Assembly: GCA_038213435.1 (NCBI GenBank)
Contig: JBBQTI010000029.1
Location: forward strand, 1-55,235
DNA: 55,235 nt
Direction: 5' to 3'
Origin: PALSA-610 sp038213435
GTDB lineage: Bacteria; Actinomycetota; Acidimicrobiia; IMCC26256; PALSA-610
Shown: piece after piece, positions 44,818-53,092 of the stretch
Position numbering within the stretch: position 1 is the first letter of the stretch
Layout of the letters: each line of letters starts with the position of its first letter
Program-made: the position numbers and the translations under genes
Notes under the pieces: generated by a model
The model's database searches: none
Seen by the model: only the letters and a program-made list of their open reading frames with translations
Told to the model about the DNA's origin: nothing

Positions 44818-47592
44818 ATGGCGATTGCGCCGCAACAGCTCGGGATCGGGATCACTCGGCGCTTCACGCGCCCCGGCGTCGATCCCTACGACACCGTCGA
44901 GTGGGAGCGGCGCGACTCACGCATCCAGAACTTCAAAGACGGTGGCGACGCCTTCCTCCAACCCGACGTCGAATTCCCGACCACCTGGTCGCTGAACGCC
45001 ACGAACATCGTCGCCCAGAAGTACTTCCGCGGCACCCTCGGCACGCCCGAGCGCGAGTGGTCGCTGCGGCAGGTGATCGACCGGGTCGTCGACACCATCG
45101 CCGATTGGGGCACCAAGGACGGCTACTTCGTCGACGAGCGCGAGGCCGGCGCCTTCCGCGACGAGCTGAAGTACGTGCTCGTCCACCAGCGGGCGTCGTT
45201 CAACTCGCCGGTGTGGTTCAACATCGGGGTGAAGGGCGTGCCGCAACAGGCGTCCGCGTGCTTCATCCTCGCGGTCGACGACACGATGGACGCGATCCTC
45301 AACTGGTACCGCGAAGAGGGGACCATCTTCAAGGGTGGCTCCGGCGCCGGCATCAACCTCTCGCGCATCCGATCCTCGCTCGAGCACTTGAAGGGCGGCG
45401 GTACCGCGTCGGGTCCCGTCAGCTTCATGCGCGGCGCCGACGCGTCGGCCGGAACGATCAAGTCGGGTGGCAAGACGCGCCGCGCCGCCAAGATGGTGAT
45501 CCTCGATGCCGACCACCCCGACATCGAGGACTTCGTGTGGTGCAAGGCCGTCGAGGAGCGCAAGGCCCGGGCGCTGCGCGACGCCGGCTTCGACATGGAC
45601 CTCGACGGCAAGGACAGCCACTCGATCCAGTACCAGAACGCGAACAACTCGGTGCGCGTGACCGACGCGTTCATGCAAGCCGTCGTCGACGACCGTGACT
45701 GGAACCTGAACGCGGTCACGACCGGTGCGCCTGTGAAGACGATCCGCGCCCGTGATCTCATGCGCCAGATCAGCGAGTCGGCGTGGGAGTGCGCCGATCC
45801 GGGCATGCAGTTCGACACGACGATCAACCGTTCGCACACGGCGTCGAACACCGGGCGGATCAACGCGAGCAACCCGTGCTCGGAGTACATGCACCTCGAC
45901 AACTCGGCCTGCAACCTCGCGAGCATCAACCTGCTGCGGTACCTCGACGACGACGGGAGCTTCGACGTCGATGGCTTCACGCACACGGTCGAGGTCATGT
46001 TCACCGCGCAGGAGATCCTGGTCGGCAACGCCGATTACCCGACCGAGCGGATCGCGGAGACGAGCCGGGTGTTCCGCCAGCTCGGACTCGGCTACGCCAA
46101 CCTCGGCGCCCTGTTGATGGCCGAGGGCATGTCGTACGACTCCGACTCGGGTCGGGCGTGGGCCGCGGCGATCACCGCGCTGCTGACGGGTCACGCGTAC
46201 GCGACGAGCGCGAAGACCGCGGCGCGGATGGGCCCGTTCGCGGGCTTCGCGCAGAACCAGGAGCCGATGCTCGACGTGCTGCGAATGCACCGGGCCGAGG
46301 CAGCGAAGATCGACGAAGACCTCGTGCCCCCGGAGCTCCTGTGCGCGGCGCAGGAAGCCTGGGACAACGCGGTCGAGCTCGGTGAGCTCCACGGCGTCCG
46401 TAACTCGCAGGCGAGCGTTCTCGCGCCGACCGGCACCATCGGCCTCATGATGGACTGCGACACCACCGGGATCGAGCCCGATCTCGCCCTGACGAAGGCG
46501 AAGAAGCTCGTCGGCGGCGGCACGATGTTCATCGTCAACCAAACGGTGCCGCGCGCCTTGACCAAGCTCGGCTACGGCGCGGACGAGGTCGACAAGATCA
46601 TCGAGTACATCGACGTGCACAAGACGATCGTCGGCGCGCCCGTGTTCAAGTCCGAGCACCTGCCGGTGTTCGCGTGCTCGATGGGCGACAACACGATTCA
46701 CTACATGGGCCACGTGAAGATGATGGCGGCGGTGCAGCCGTTCATCTCGGGCGCGATCAGCAAGACCGTGAACATGCCCGAAGAAGTGAGCGTCGCAGAC
46801 GTCGAGGAGCTCTACATCGAGTCGTGGCGACTCGGGTTGAAGGCCGTCGCGCTCTACCGCGACAACTGCAAGGTCGGCCAGCCGATGTCGACCCAGAAGA
46901 AGACGTCCGACGCGCTCACGCAGGAGGTCGAGCGGATCGTGGAGACGATCATCGTGCAGGAGCCGGTGCGGCAGAAGCTGCCGCGCACGCGCAAGAGCCG
47001 CACGTTCTCGTTCCGGGTCGCCGATTGCCAGGGCTACGTGACGGTCGGCGAGTACCAGGACGGCCGTCCCGGCGAGGTCTTCCTCAAGGTCGCCAAGCAG
47101 GGTTCGACGCTGGCCGGGATCATGGACGCGTTCGCCATCGGCCTCTCGATGGGGCTGCAGTACGGCGTGCCGCTCGAGGCGTATATCGAGAAGTTCACGA
47201 ACGTGCGCTTCGAGCCCGCGGGGATGACCGACGATCCCGACATCCGGTTCGCGACGAGCCTCGTCGACTACATCTTCCGCCGGCTCGCGGTCGAGTACGT
47301 CGACAAGGACAAGCGTGAGGCGATGGGCATCATGACGGTGGGCGAACGGCTGCAGCCCACGCTGCCCGGCGTGGAGGAGGCGACGACGCCGAGCGCGATG
47401 TCGATGGACCTCCCGCTCGACGACCGCGCGCCGTCCGATGCGCTTCGGGTCCGCAACGAGCACCCGGCGTCAGCCGCACGCGCCACGCCGACCCGCGAGA
47501 TGGTGTTGTGCCACGTCTGCGGCGACATGATGCAGCGCGCCGGCAGCTGTTACGCCTGCCCCAGCTGCGGCAGCACCAGCGGCTGCTCGTGA
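44818..47592 (+). CDS. nrdJ: Adenosylcobalamin-dependent ribonucleoside-diphosphate reductase (class II)
   Basis: NrdJ reduces ribonucleotides to deoxyribonucleotides using a radical from adenosylcobalamin, without oxygen. The 924-residue protein has FNSPVWFNIG and the ACFILAVDDTMD region with an active-site cysteine, GGSGAGINLSRIRSS, and the finger-loop NPCSEYMHLDNSACNLASINL with its catalytic Cys and Glu. SVLAPTGTIGLMMDCDTTGIEP and a C-terminal Cys-rich zinc tail (CHVCGDMMQRAG, YACPSCGS) follow, typical of long actinobacterial NrdJ. The ATG at 44818 is preceded by GAGGGAGACGGG. An earlier in-frame GTG at 44749 would overlap the NrdR box. Confidence 0.96.
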   Translation: MAIAPQQLGIGITRRFTRPGVDPYDTVEWERRDSRIQNFKDGGDAFLQPDVEFPTTWSLNATNIVAQKYFRGTLGTPEREWSLRQVIDRVVDTIADWGTKDGYFVDEREAGAFRDELKYVLVHQRASFNSPVWFNIGVKGVPQQASACFILAVDDTMDAILNWYREEGTIFKGGSGAGINLSRIRSSLEHLKGGGTASGPVSFMRGADASAGTIKSGGKTRRAAKMVILDADHPDIEDFVWCKAVEERKARALRDAGFDMDLDGKDSHSIQYQNANNSVRVTDAFMQAVVDDRDWNLNAVTTGAPVKTIRARDLMRQISESAWECADPGMQFDTTINRSHTASNTGRINASNPCSEYMHLDNSACNLASINLLRYLDDDGSFDVDGFTHTVEVMFTAQEILVGNADYPTERIAETSRVFRQLGLGYANLGALLMAEGMSYDSDSGRAWAAAITALLTGHAYATSAKTAARMGPFAGFAQNQEPMLDVLRMHRAEAAKIDEDLVPPELLCAAQEAWDNAVELGELHGVRNSQASVLAPTGTIGLMMDCDTTGIEPDLALTKAKKLVGGGTMFIVNQTVPRALTKLGYGADEVDKIIEYIDVHKTIVGAPVFKSEHLPVFACSMGDNTIHYMGHVKMMAAVQPFISGAISKTVNMPEEVSVADVEELYIESWRLGLKAVALYRDNCKVGQPMSTQKKTSDALTQEVERIVETIIVQEPVRQKLPRTRKSRTFSFRVADCQGYVTVGEYQDGRPGEVFLKVAKQGSTLAGIMDAFAIGLSMGLQYGVPLEAYIEKFTNVRFEPAGMTDDPDIRFATSLVDYIFRRLAVEYVDKDKREAMGIMTVGERLQPTLPGVEEATTPSAMSMDLPLDDRAPSDALRVRNEHPASAARATPTREMVLCHVCGDMMQRAGSCYACPSCGSTSGCS

Positions 47593-47691
47593 CCGGACAC
47601 GGAACACCATCACCGTCGTCATCGCGTCAATGTCCCCGAGGCGGCCGAGCCGCGCCAACGATTTCGCATCTCGGAACGCTCTCCGCCGCGT

Positions 47692-47697
47692 TACGTT
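47692..47697 (+). promoter_or_regulatory. -10 hexamer pointing to an ACG start
   Basis: TACGTT is followed by six bases (GCCGCC) and an ACG codon exactly where the methyltransferase reading frame should begin. The arrangement copies the leaderless genes of this window. Confidence 0.5.
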
Positions 47698-47703
47698 GCC
47701 GCC

Positions 47704-48474
47704 ACGCCGAGCATCGCCGAGTTCACCGACCCGCGGCTGGTCGCGATCTACGACACGGTCAACCCGTACACCCCCGACGCCCAACCCGGCTTCTATCTGC
47801 AGCTCGCCGCCGAGCTGGGCGCGGCGTCGATCGTCGACCTCGGCTGCGGGACCGGGCTCATCACCTGTGAGTTGGCTCGCCGGGGTTACCAAGTAATCGG
47901 GGTCGACCCGGCGCCGGCGATGGTGGACATCGCGCGGCGGCGTCCGCTCGGCGACCGGGTGCATTGGATCTGCGGCGATGCCCGTCGGCTCGGCACACTC
48001 GACGCCGATCTTGCGATCATGACCGGCCACGTGGCCCAGTTCTTCGTCATCGACGAGAGCTGGCACGAAGCCCTCACCGCCCTACGTGCCGCGCTCGGTC
48101 CGGGCGGCCGCCTGGCATTCGAGAGCCGCAACCCCGGTGCGCGGGAGTGGGAGGGCTGGTCCCCGGCGGCCCGACGATCCGTCGTCGATCCCGCGGCCGG
48201 ACGCGTCGAGGTCTGGTCGGAGGTTCACGAAGTACGGGACGGGATCGTCTCGTACGCGAACCACTACGCGTTCGCGGCGACCGGCGACGTCATGGTGTCG
48301 ACGATGCGGCTGCGATTCCGCACCGTCGAGGAGTTGACCCGGTCGCTCGCCGACGCCGGCTTCGCGGTCGAGCGGATCTACGGCGACTGGGACCGCCGCC
48401 CCGCCGGCCCGCAGACACCGGAACTGATCGTCGTCGCCGCGCCGGTAGCGTGCGGTGATGACGCTGGAAGGTGA
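47704..48474 (+). CDS. Class I SAM-dependent methyltransferase with apparent ACG start
   Basis: The protein (256 residues if started at ACG 47704) is a class I methyltransferase: IVDLGCGTGLITCELARRGY is motif I, VIGVDPAPAMVDIAR motif II, and a Rossmann-like remainder ends in VERIYGDWDRRP. The frame has no ATG, GTG or TTG between a stop at 47590 and TTG 47872; starting at TTG 47872 would delete motif I. The preceding residues (SIAEFTDPRLVAIYDTVNPY) look like a genuine N-terminus. Either ACG is used, or an ATG has mutated to ACG and the gene is impaired. The substrate is unknown. Its last 17 bases overlap the next gene. Confidence 0.75.
   Translation, partial: TPSIAEFTDPRLVAIYDTVNPYTPDAQPGFYLQLAAELGAASIVDLGCGTGLITCELARRGYQVIGVDPAPAMVDIARRRPLGDRVHWICGDARRLGTLDADLAIMTGHVAQFFVIDESWHEALTALRAALGPGGRLAFESRNPGAREWEGWSPAARRSVVDPAAGRVEVWSEVHEVRDGIVSYANHYAFAATGDVMVSTMRLRFRTVEELTRSLADAGFAVERIYGDWDRRPAGPQTPELIVVAAPVACGDDAGR
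48446..48451 (+). promoter_or_regulatory. -10 hexamer for the Ddn-like gene
   Basis: TAGCGT inside the end of the methyltransferase gene is followed by six bases and the ATG at 48458, matching the leaderless pattern. Confidence 0.55.
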
Positions 48475-48904
48475 GTACGAACCGAGTCCGTGGGACTGGG
48501 TGCGCGAGCAGGTCGAGACCTACGAGCGGACAGGCGGTCGTGAGGCCAACACGTTGGGCGACACCGGTCTGCCGGTGATCATCATCACCACTCGGGGCAA
48601 CACGTCGGGCAAGCTGCGAAAGACGCCGCTCATGCGGGTGGAACACGACGGCGAGTACGCGCTCGTGGCGTCGATGGGCGGCGCGCCGAAGAACCCGGTC
48701 TGGTACCATAGCCTCAAAGCGCATCCGGATTCGGTAGCGATCCAAGACGGGGCGGAGCCGTTCGACGCCGCGCTGCGCGAGGTCAGCGGATCCGAACGCG
48801 ACGAGTGGTGGAAGCGCGCGGTCGCCGCATACCCGCCGTACGCCGAGTACCAGGAGAGGACCGAGCGCACCATCCCGGTCTTCGTTGCCCGCCGTCGCAC
48901 CTGA
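48458..48904 (+). CDS. Ddn-like, deazaflavin (F420)-dependent nitroreductase-family protein
   Basis: This 148-residue protein belongs to the nitroreductase/DDN family of split-barrel F420-binding oxidoreductases common in actinobacteria. Hallmarks are ITTRGNTSGKLRKTPLMRVEHDGEYALVAS, then GGAPKNPVWYHSLKAHPDSV and the final tract EYQERTERTIPVFVARR. The ATG at 48458 is chosen from the leaderless spacing; a GTG at 48455 directly precedes it. Members reduce quinones or nitro compounds, or handle other enones, so the physiological substrate is unclear. It implies that the host makes coenzyme F420. Confidence 0.9.
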   Translation: MTLEGEYEPSPWDWVREQVETYERTGGREANTLGDTGLPVIIITTRGNTSGKLRKTPLMRVEHDGEYALVASMGGAPKNPVWYHSLKAHPDSVAIQDGAEPFDAALREVSGSERDEWWKRAVAAYPPYAEYQERTERTIPVFVARRRT

Positions 48905-48908
48905 CTGA

Positions 48909-49826
48909 TCACCGGGCGCGCGGGCTCGAGCCGTGTTCGAGTCCGAGGTAGGCGAGCGCCTCGCCGATCGGCATCGGCTTCGAGAACAGGAACCCCTGTC
49001 CGTAGCGGCATCCCACCGCGCGCACCGCGGCGAGCTTTGCCTCGGTGTCGATGCCCTCGGCGACGACGACGAGGTCGTACGTGGTGCCGAGGTTGACGAT
49101 CGCGCGCAGCATCGCGTCGTCCCGCCACGTCGACCCGAACGACTGCAGGAACGTGCGGTCGATCTTGAGCGAGTCGATCGGAAGCAGCCGCAAGTAGGTG
49201 AGGGAGCTGAAACCGCTGCCGAAGTCGTCGAGCGAGATGTGCGCGCCGAGGTCGCGGATCCGGCGCATGATGGCGGCATTGCGGTCGGTGTGATCGAGCA
49301 TCACCGTCTCGGTGATCTCGAGGGTGAGCAACTCCGGTGCCAACCCGGTGCGTAGGAGCGCGTCCTGGACGCTACTCACGAGATCGCCCGACTCGAACTG
49401 CCGCACCGAGACGTTGACGGATACGCCGACGCCCGGCGCGACGCTCTGCCAACGCGCGCAGTCCGCGGCGGCGCACCACAGCACCCACAGCCCGATCTCC
49501 ATGATGATGCCGGTCTCTTCTGCCACCGGAATGAAGGCGTCGGGTCGGATCAGACCGACGCCCGGCCGGTCCCAACGGATCAGGGCTTCGAAATGCGCCA
49601 CCTGCCCGATCTGCAGATCGACGATCGGCTGGTAGTACGCGAACAACTCGCCGCGTGCCGTCGCCTGCCGGAGCGCGGATTCCAGGTCGAGCCGCCGAGC
49701 GGCGTGCAGTTGCATCCGTGCGTCGAACACCTTGATGGGTGTGTTCCCCTCCGCTTTCGCTCGATACATCGCGGTGTCCGCGAAGCGGAGCAGCTCGAGC
49801 GGTGTCTCGGAGCCGCTAGCGAGTGA
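48909..49826 (-). pseudogene. EAL-domain cyclic-di-GMP phosphodiesterase lacking its GGDEF half
   Basis: The EAL domain looks intact: YYQPIVDLQIGQVAHFEALIRW, NVSVRQF, LEITETVMLD, SLDDFGSGFSSLTYLRLLPIDSLKIDR and AEGIDTEAKL, then QGFLFSKPMP. These carry the metal and catalytic residues. Upstream only the last part of a GGDEF domain remains (SETPLELLRFADTAMYRAKAEG). Before that the frame continues without recognisable sequence to 50057. The original gene was surely a GGDEF-EAL protein with N-terminal sensor domains; its 5' part has been lost. A product from an internal start, such as the ATG at 49769, is possible. Confidence 0.75.
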
Positions 49827-50392
49827 GCAGTCAAGTGCATCCGATGGACCGACCGAGTGCCACTCGTGAACGCTGTAGCACTGCTCGTCGACAAGGGCTC
49901 GATTGTTGCGAGCCGCGAGAAGGCTCCGGGTTGACCCCGGTCTTCGTCGAGCCCTGCTGTGCTTTCCGACAAAACGGCCCGCGAGAGATCCCGAAGCGCT
50001 CTTCTGTATCCCGCCCCGTTCGGCCCGTGTCCGGCGTACAGGCCGACTCGCCACCACCCACGTTGTCCACAGGCCGAAAATTGGCTCTGACCTGCGGAAA
50101 CGTGGATCACATGCTTGTCATTACTTCGCGTCGGATCGCATCGTTTTGCGGCCTCCCGCGGCCTGGCCGCGGCCCGGAGCCTGACAAGCGCGTCAGGCCT
50201 GCAGTTCGTGTGGGCCTCTCAGATCCGGGCACTTCCTGCGGAGGTTGGTTCGACGAGCCCTTCTAGCTATTCCCCCTGGGAGCCACCCTCGTGTGGCTTT
50301 TCGGTGGCTGACACCGCCTTTCCGGTGCCGTGTCAGCAGGTGGCAATTTCACCCGCTGAAGCGACCTGAGGCGTTCGTTCATTTTCCGGCGA
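49827..50392. other. Gene-poor remnant region
   Basis: No convincing gene was found. Open frames on both strands lack family features and start signals. The base composition is less GC-rich than the neighbouring genes. The region begins where the GGDEF homology breaks off and contains the hairpin listed next. Confidence 0.5.
50307..50337. repeat. Hairpin with GCTGACAC arms
   Basis: GCTGACAC (50307-50314) and GTGTCAGC (50330-50337) are exact complements; an inner CACCG/CGGTG pair adds a competing stem. It could be a terminator or the end of an eroded mobile element. Confidence 0.5.
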
Positions 50393-50686
50393 CTAGATGC
50401 CCTCAAGTGCGTCGAGCATGCGGCCGGCGACCAGACCGGCTCCCTCGGTCGCTGCACGGACCTCACCGACGCTCAGTTGTGGGAGGAATGGCCGACCGTG
50501 TCCACTGCCCGCATTGTTCCGAAGGCGGTTGATGGCGCAGCCCAGGTTGTACAACGCGACCTCTGCCGCGACACAAGCCCCATCGACTCCGCCGCGATCG
50601 GGACTCGGGGATCGCGCGTGGAGTCCGAGCGCATGCGCTGGCCAGCCAGCGTCTCCGCCGGGTGGCGCTTCGAGATCCGTGGCCAT
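50393..50686 (-). CDS. Small protein resembling the Abi_C (abortive infection C-terminal) domain
   Basis: The 97-residue frame ends with NLGCAINRLRNNAGSGHGRP, then FLPQLSVGEVRAATEGAGLV and AGRMLDALEGI. This resembles the Abi_C pattern (helix, LRN, GxGHGR, then an alanine-rich helix) found at the C-terminus of some abortive-infection proteins. The first 40 residues are not recognised. Whole Abi proteins are larger, so this is probably the tail of a phage-defence gene or a small derivative. The ATG at 50686 lies four bases after the stop of another truncated gene. The family call is by eye. Confidence 0.45.
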   Translation of the reverse strand: MATDLEAPPGGDAGWPAHALGLHARSPSPDRGGVDGACVAAEVALYNLGCAINRLRNNAGSGHGRPFLPQLSVGEVRAATEGAGLVAGRMLDALEGI

Positions 50687-50689
50687 GAG

Positions 50690-50851
50690 CTATCGCGAGT
50701 CCTTCGGTCGGAGCGACAGCTGTCCGTCGGCAGCGCGGAACGTCTCGAAGTCGCTCGCGTAGTGCTCCCGCCACTCGGGGTCGAAGCGAGTGAGGATGTC
50801 CTCCGCCGACGAGTCGTTCCCCGCAAACTCGAAGACGAGTTCGAACGGCAC
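50690..50851 (-). pseudogene. C-terminal remnant of an unknown gene cut by a short TIR element
   Basis: The frame reads FELVFEFAGNDSSAED, then ILTRFDPEWREHYASDFETF and RAADGQLSLRPKDSR before a stop. Its composition and acidic/aromatic pattern look coding. At its 5' end it runs straight into the inverted terminal repeat at 50847. A GTG inside the repeat (50849-50851) could start a 53-residue peptide, and the frame stays open further through the element, but without recognised sequence. No family was identified. Confidence 0.45.
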
Positions 50852-51009
50852 TGTTGCATTACGGCGGCGCGGGACCTTCCGGGCTGCGGCGAGACGCTGG
50901 ATGGGCGATTTGTCCAGCGTGGAATAGACCCCGATGGTGCATTTGCCTACCCGGAGAGTCTGGCGGAGAGCCGACGTGGTGTCCCATTTGCGTCCAACGC
51001 AACAGTGCC
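50847..51009. mobile_element. 163-bp element with IS6-like terminal inverted repeats (copy A)
   Basis: The left end is GGCACTGTTGCATT and the right end, on the other strand, is GGCACTGTTGCGTT, 13 of 14 identical. These closely resemble the 14-bp ends of IS6-family elements (GGCACTGTTGCAAA type). There is no transposase, so it would be a miniature, non-autonomous element. No clear 8-bp target duplication was seen. It shares both ends with copy C at 52.7 kb. Confidence 0.6.
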
Positions 51010-51105
51010 CTTTTCGGCACCCACCGGGTCTATTCCACGCCAGACAAATCAGTCATCCGGCATCTCGCGACGGCCTGAAACGTGCCGCCGTAATGCAACA
51101 GTGCC
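51010..51105. mobile_element. Inverted partial copy of the same element (copy B)
   Basis: Read on the minus strand, this segment starts with the same 22 bases as the left end of copy A and stays similar for about 85 bp, including GATTTGTC and GCGTGGAATAGACCC. It then runs into the right end of copy A, so its own right end is missing. A and B therefore form a head-to-head nested pair. Confidence 0.6.
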
Positions 51106-51161
51106 CCGCACGATCATTTCGCCGCCACCGGGACGGGGTCATCGGGGCCCAGCGGAGCGGC

Positions 51162-52271
51162 TCACGGCCTCCCGAGTCCGAGTGGCTCGGCGTTGAGAAC
51201 CTCCCGGTAGAGGGCTTCGACCGCGTCCAGCTGGGCATGTGGGTCGGCCTCTCGAAGTTTGCGTCGCGCCGCCGCGGCAAGCTGCGCTGCCAGCGCCGGA
51301 TCCAGCAGGATCCGCCGGCATGCAGCTTCCAGGGCGGCGTCGTCGCCCGGCGCAACCAGCAACGCCTCCACCTCGTTGCAGGCCTGCTCGGGAACCCCGC
51401 CGACCGCGGATGCCACCACTGGAACACCGGCCGCGGCCGCCTCGAGTACGACAAGCGGTGTGCCTTCGCTGAAGGACGGCACAACGAGCAGGTCGAATGC
51501 GCCGAGCAGGGCCGCGCCGTCCAGCCGGAAACCCATGAACGTCACCGGCACGCCGAGGTTGGCGGCCAGTCGCTCTAAGGAAGCGCGGTGCGGACCGTCG
51601 CCGATGACGACGAAGCGCGCCGCAGGAACGGACTGGATGAGCCGACCCGCAGCCCGAAGGAACACCGCAACACCCTTCTCCGGCTGTAGCCGGGCCACCA
51701 CTCCGACCAGCGGCCCGCTCCCACTCGGCAGACCGGGACCAAGCAAACGGTACGGCAGCGACGGCAACGCGTTTCTCACCACATGAACCTTCTCGGGTGG
51801 CACCCGATCGAGCTGAACAAGTCGCCGCCCGATCGCGGCCGACACAGCGATCACTGCGGAACTGCGGCTGTAGGCGACGGTAGCGCTGCGACGGGCCGCA
51901 CCGTTACGCCACCCCGCCTCGCTGTGCTCATGTATCACGAGCGGGACGCTGGACCGCCATGACGCTTTCGACGTAGCGACGGTGCTGGCGAACATGTGCG
52001 TGTGGACCAAGTCGGGCAGATCATCCGAGATCAACTGGCTGAGCGCATCAGCGAAATCGTGATCGAACCGCCGCTTAACCAACCGCTCTCCCAGCACCCG
52101 CACGTCGATACCAGCCCGCTCGGCCTCCAATACGAGCGACCCGCCAACCGAAACGGCCAGCATCACTCGGTCACCTCGCGTGACGAACCCTGCGGCGAGC
52201 TCGACCAACACGCGCTCGGCCCCGCCGACCTGCAACGAGTCCGCGACGAACAGCAGCCGCCGTCCGCTCAC
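51162..52271 (-). CDS. Glycosyltransferase family 4 (group 1)
   Basis: The 369-residue protein has the GT-B fold pattern: LLFVADSLQVGGAERVLVELA at the N-terminus, HTHMFASTVATSKAS, and in the C-terminal nucleotide-sugar domain VGVVARLQPEKGVAVFLRAA, VIGDGPHRASLERLA and the EX7E motif SEGTPLVVLEAAAAGVPVVAS. This is a retaining GT4 enzyme, likely for a surface polysaccharide, glycolipid or glycoprotein. The GTG at 52271 overlaps the stop of the upstream gene by four bases (GTGA), which supports this start over one at 52370. The upstream partner is frameshifted, so the cluster may be decaying. Donor and acceptor are unknown. Confidence 0.88.
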   Translation of the reverse strand: MSGRRLLFVADSLQVGGAERVLVELAAGFVTRGDRVMLAVSVGGSLVLEAERAGIDVRVLGERLVKRRFDHDFADALSQLISDDLPDLVHTHMFASTVATSKASWRSSVPLVIHEHSEAGWRNGAARRSATVAYSRSSAVIAVSAAIGRRLVQLDRVPPEKVHVVRNALPSLPYRLLGPGLPSGSGPLVGVVARLQPEKGVAVFLRAAGRLIQSVPAARFVVIGDGPHRASLERLAANLGVPVTFMGFRLDGAALLGAFDLLVVPSFSEGTPLVVLEAAAAGVPVVASAVGGVPEQACNEVEALLVAPGDDAALEAACRRILLDPALAAQLAAAARRKLREADPHAQLDAVEALYREVLNAEPLGLGRP

Positions 52272-52725
52272 GCGGATCGGGGGCTGGCGGCTACGACCGG
52301 CGTGGCGACCGGCGTCTGCGCTCCTCGCGGTGCCTGCGGCTCGCGCACCGCCGCGCACCAGTGGTCCCACGCGTTGTCACGGAAGATGCCCTGCCGAAGC
52401 GGCTTGCGCTCCGGTGAGCCTTCCTCTGCTACATGCTCGTTCGTGGTCGCGGTCTCGAATAGCCCAAGTTGGGGTAGCAGACACGACTCCAGGTACTCCT
52501 CAGGATCCATGGCCAGAAACCAGCCGAACCGTAGATGAGCCGGGCCGCCTCGGCGCTGGTAAGAACTCGCTGCCACGTCGACCGCTGCCAATCATCCAGA
52601 GGGCCGAAAGAAACATCAGCGCGCGACTGCCAATCCTTCGGGTCGGAGCCGTGCGTCTTCCGCTCTTGTGCCAGCATCGCAAGCGTCTCATCGACCCAGG
52701 GCCAGCCGACGTAGACGAGTTGGAC
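52268..52725 (-). pseudogene. Frameshifted, 5'-truncated gene coupled to the glycosyltransferase
   Basis: Two overlapping frames together look like one protein: QLVYVGWPWVDETLAMLAQE, DWQSRADVSFGPLDDWQRST and SAEAARLIYGSAGFW in the first, then MDPEEYLESCLLPQLGLFET, ERKPLRQGIFRDNAWDHW in the second. The change of phase is near 52500-52520. The second frame ends in a GTGA overlap with the glycosyltransferase, showing that this tail was the authentic operon gene. At the 5' side it meets the terminal repeat of copy C. The family is not recognised; a role in sugar or sulfate transfer would be guesswork. Confidence 0.55.
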
Positions 52726-52886
52726 GGCTCTGTTGCATTGAGTCGGCGCGCCGCGTTCCGGCCGGCTCCGAGACATCAGATGGGCGATTTGTGTGGCACG
52801 TAATCCCGTCTCGTTCGGTTCGCACACACGACCAGGCTCGCGTGGAGCCGGCGTCGCGTCCCATTTGCGTCCAACGCAACAGTGCC
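52726..52886. mobile_element. 161-bp element with IS6-like terminal inverted repeats (copy C)
   Basis: The left end is GGCTCTGTTGCATT (compare the IS6100-type end GGCTCTGTTGCAAA) and the right end matches copy A over 26 bp, CCATTTGCGTCCAACGCAAC onward. A GATGGGCGATTTGT segment is shared with copy A. The rest of the interior differs and there is no transposase. It abuts the broken gene at 52268-52725. Confidence 0.6.
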
Positions 52887-53092
52887 CCCCCTATCTCATC
52901 TCGAGACGCAAGCGAGGATGCCCCGCCGGCCAACGCTGACCCTAGCGACCGGACGACGCAGAAGTGCACGAGCGCCCTTCATTACCTCGACCACCACGAT
53001 CGACCATCGCCGCAGCGGGTGCAACCGTCGGTCGTTCGCGGCTCCGCGCCTGTCCCGACGGCTGGTGGCAAATTGGCTCGGTCGGCCGGCAA

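Noticed and set aside
50847..51009. Reading the TIR element as the middle of one continuous gene with 50690-50846
   Set aside because: The minus-strand frame does stay open through copy A, but both ends are near-perfect inverted repeats shared with copy C, and the interior shows no recognised protein. The continuous frame may be chance and is noted in the remnant entry.
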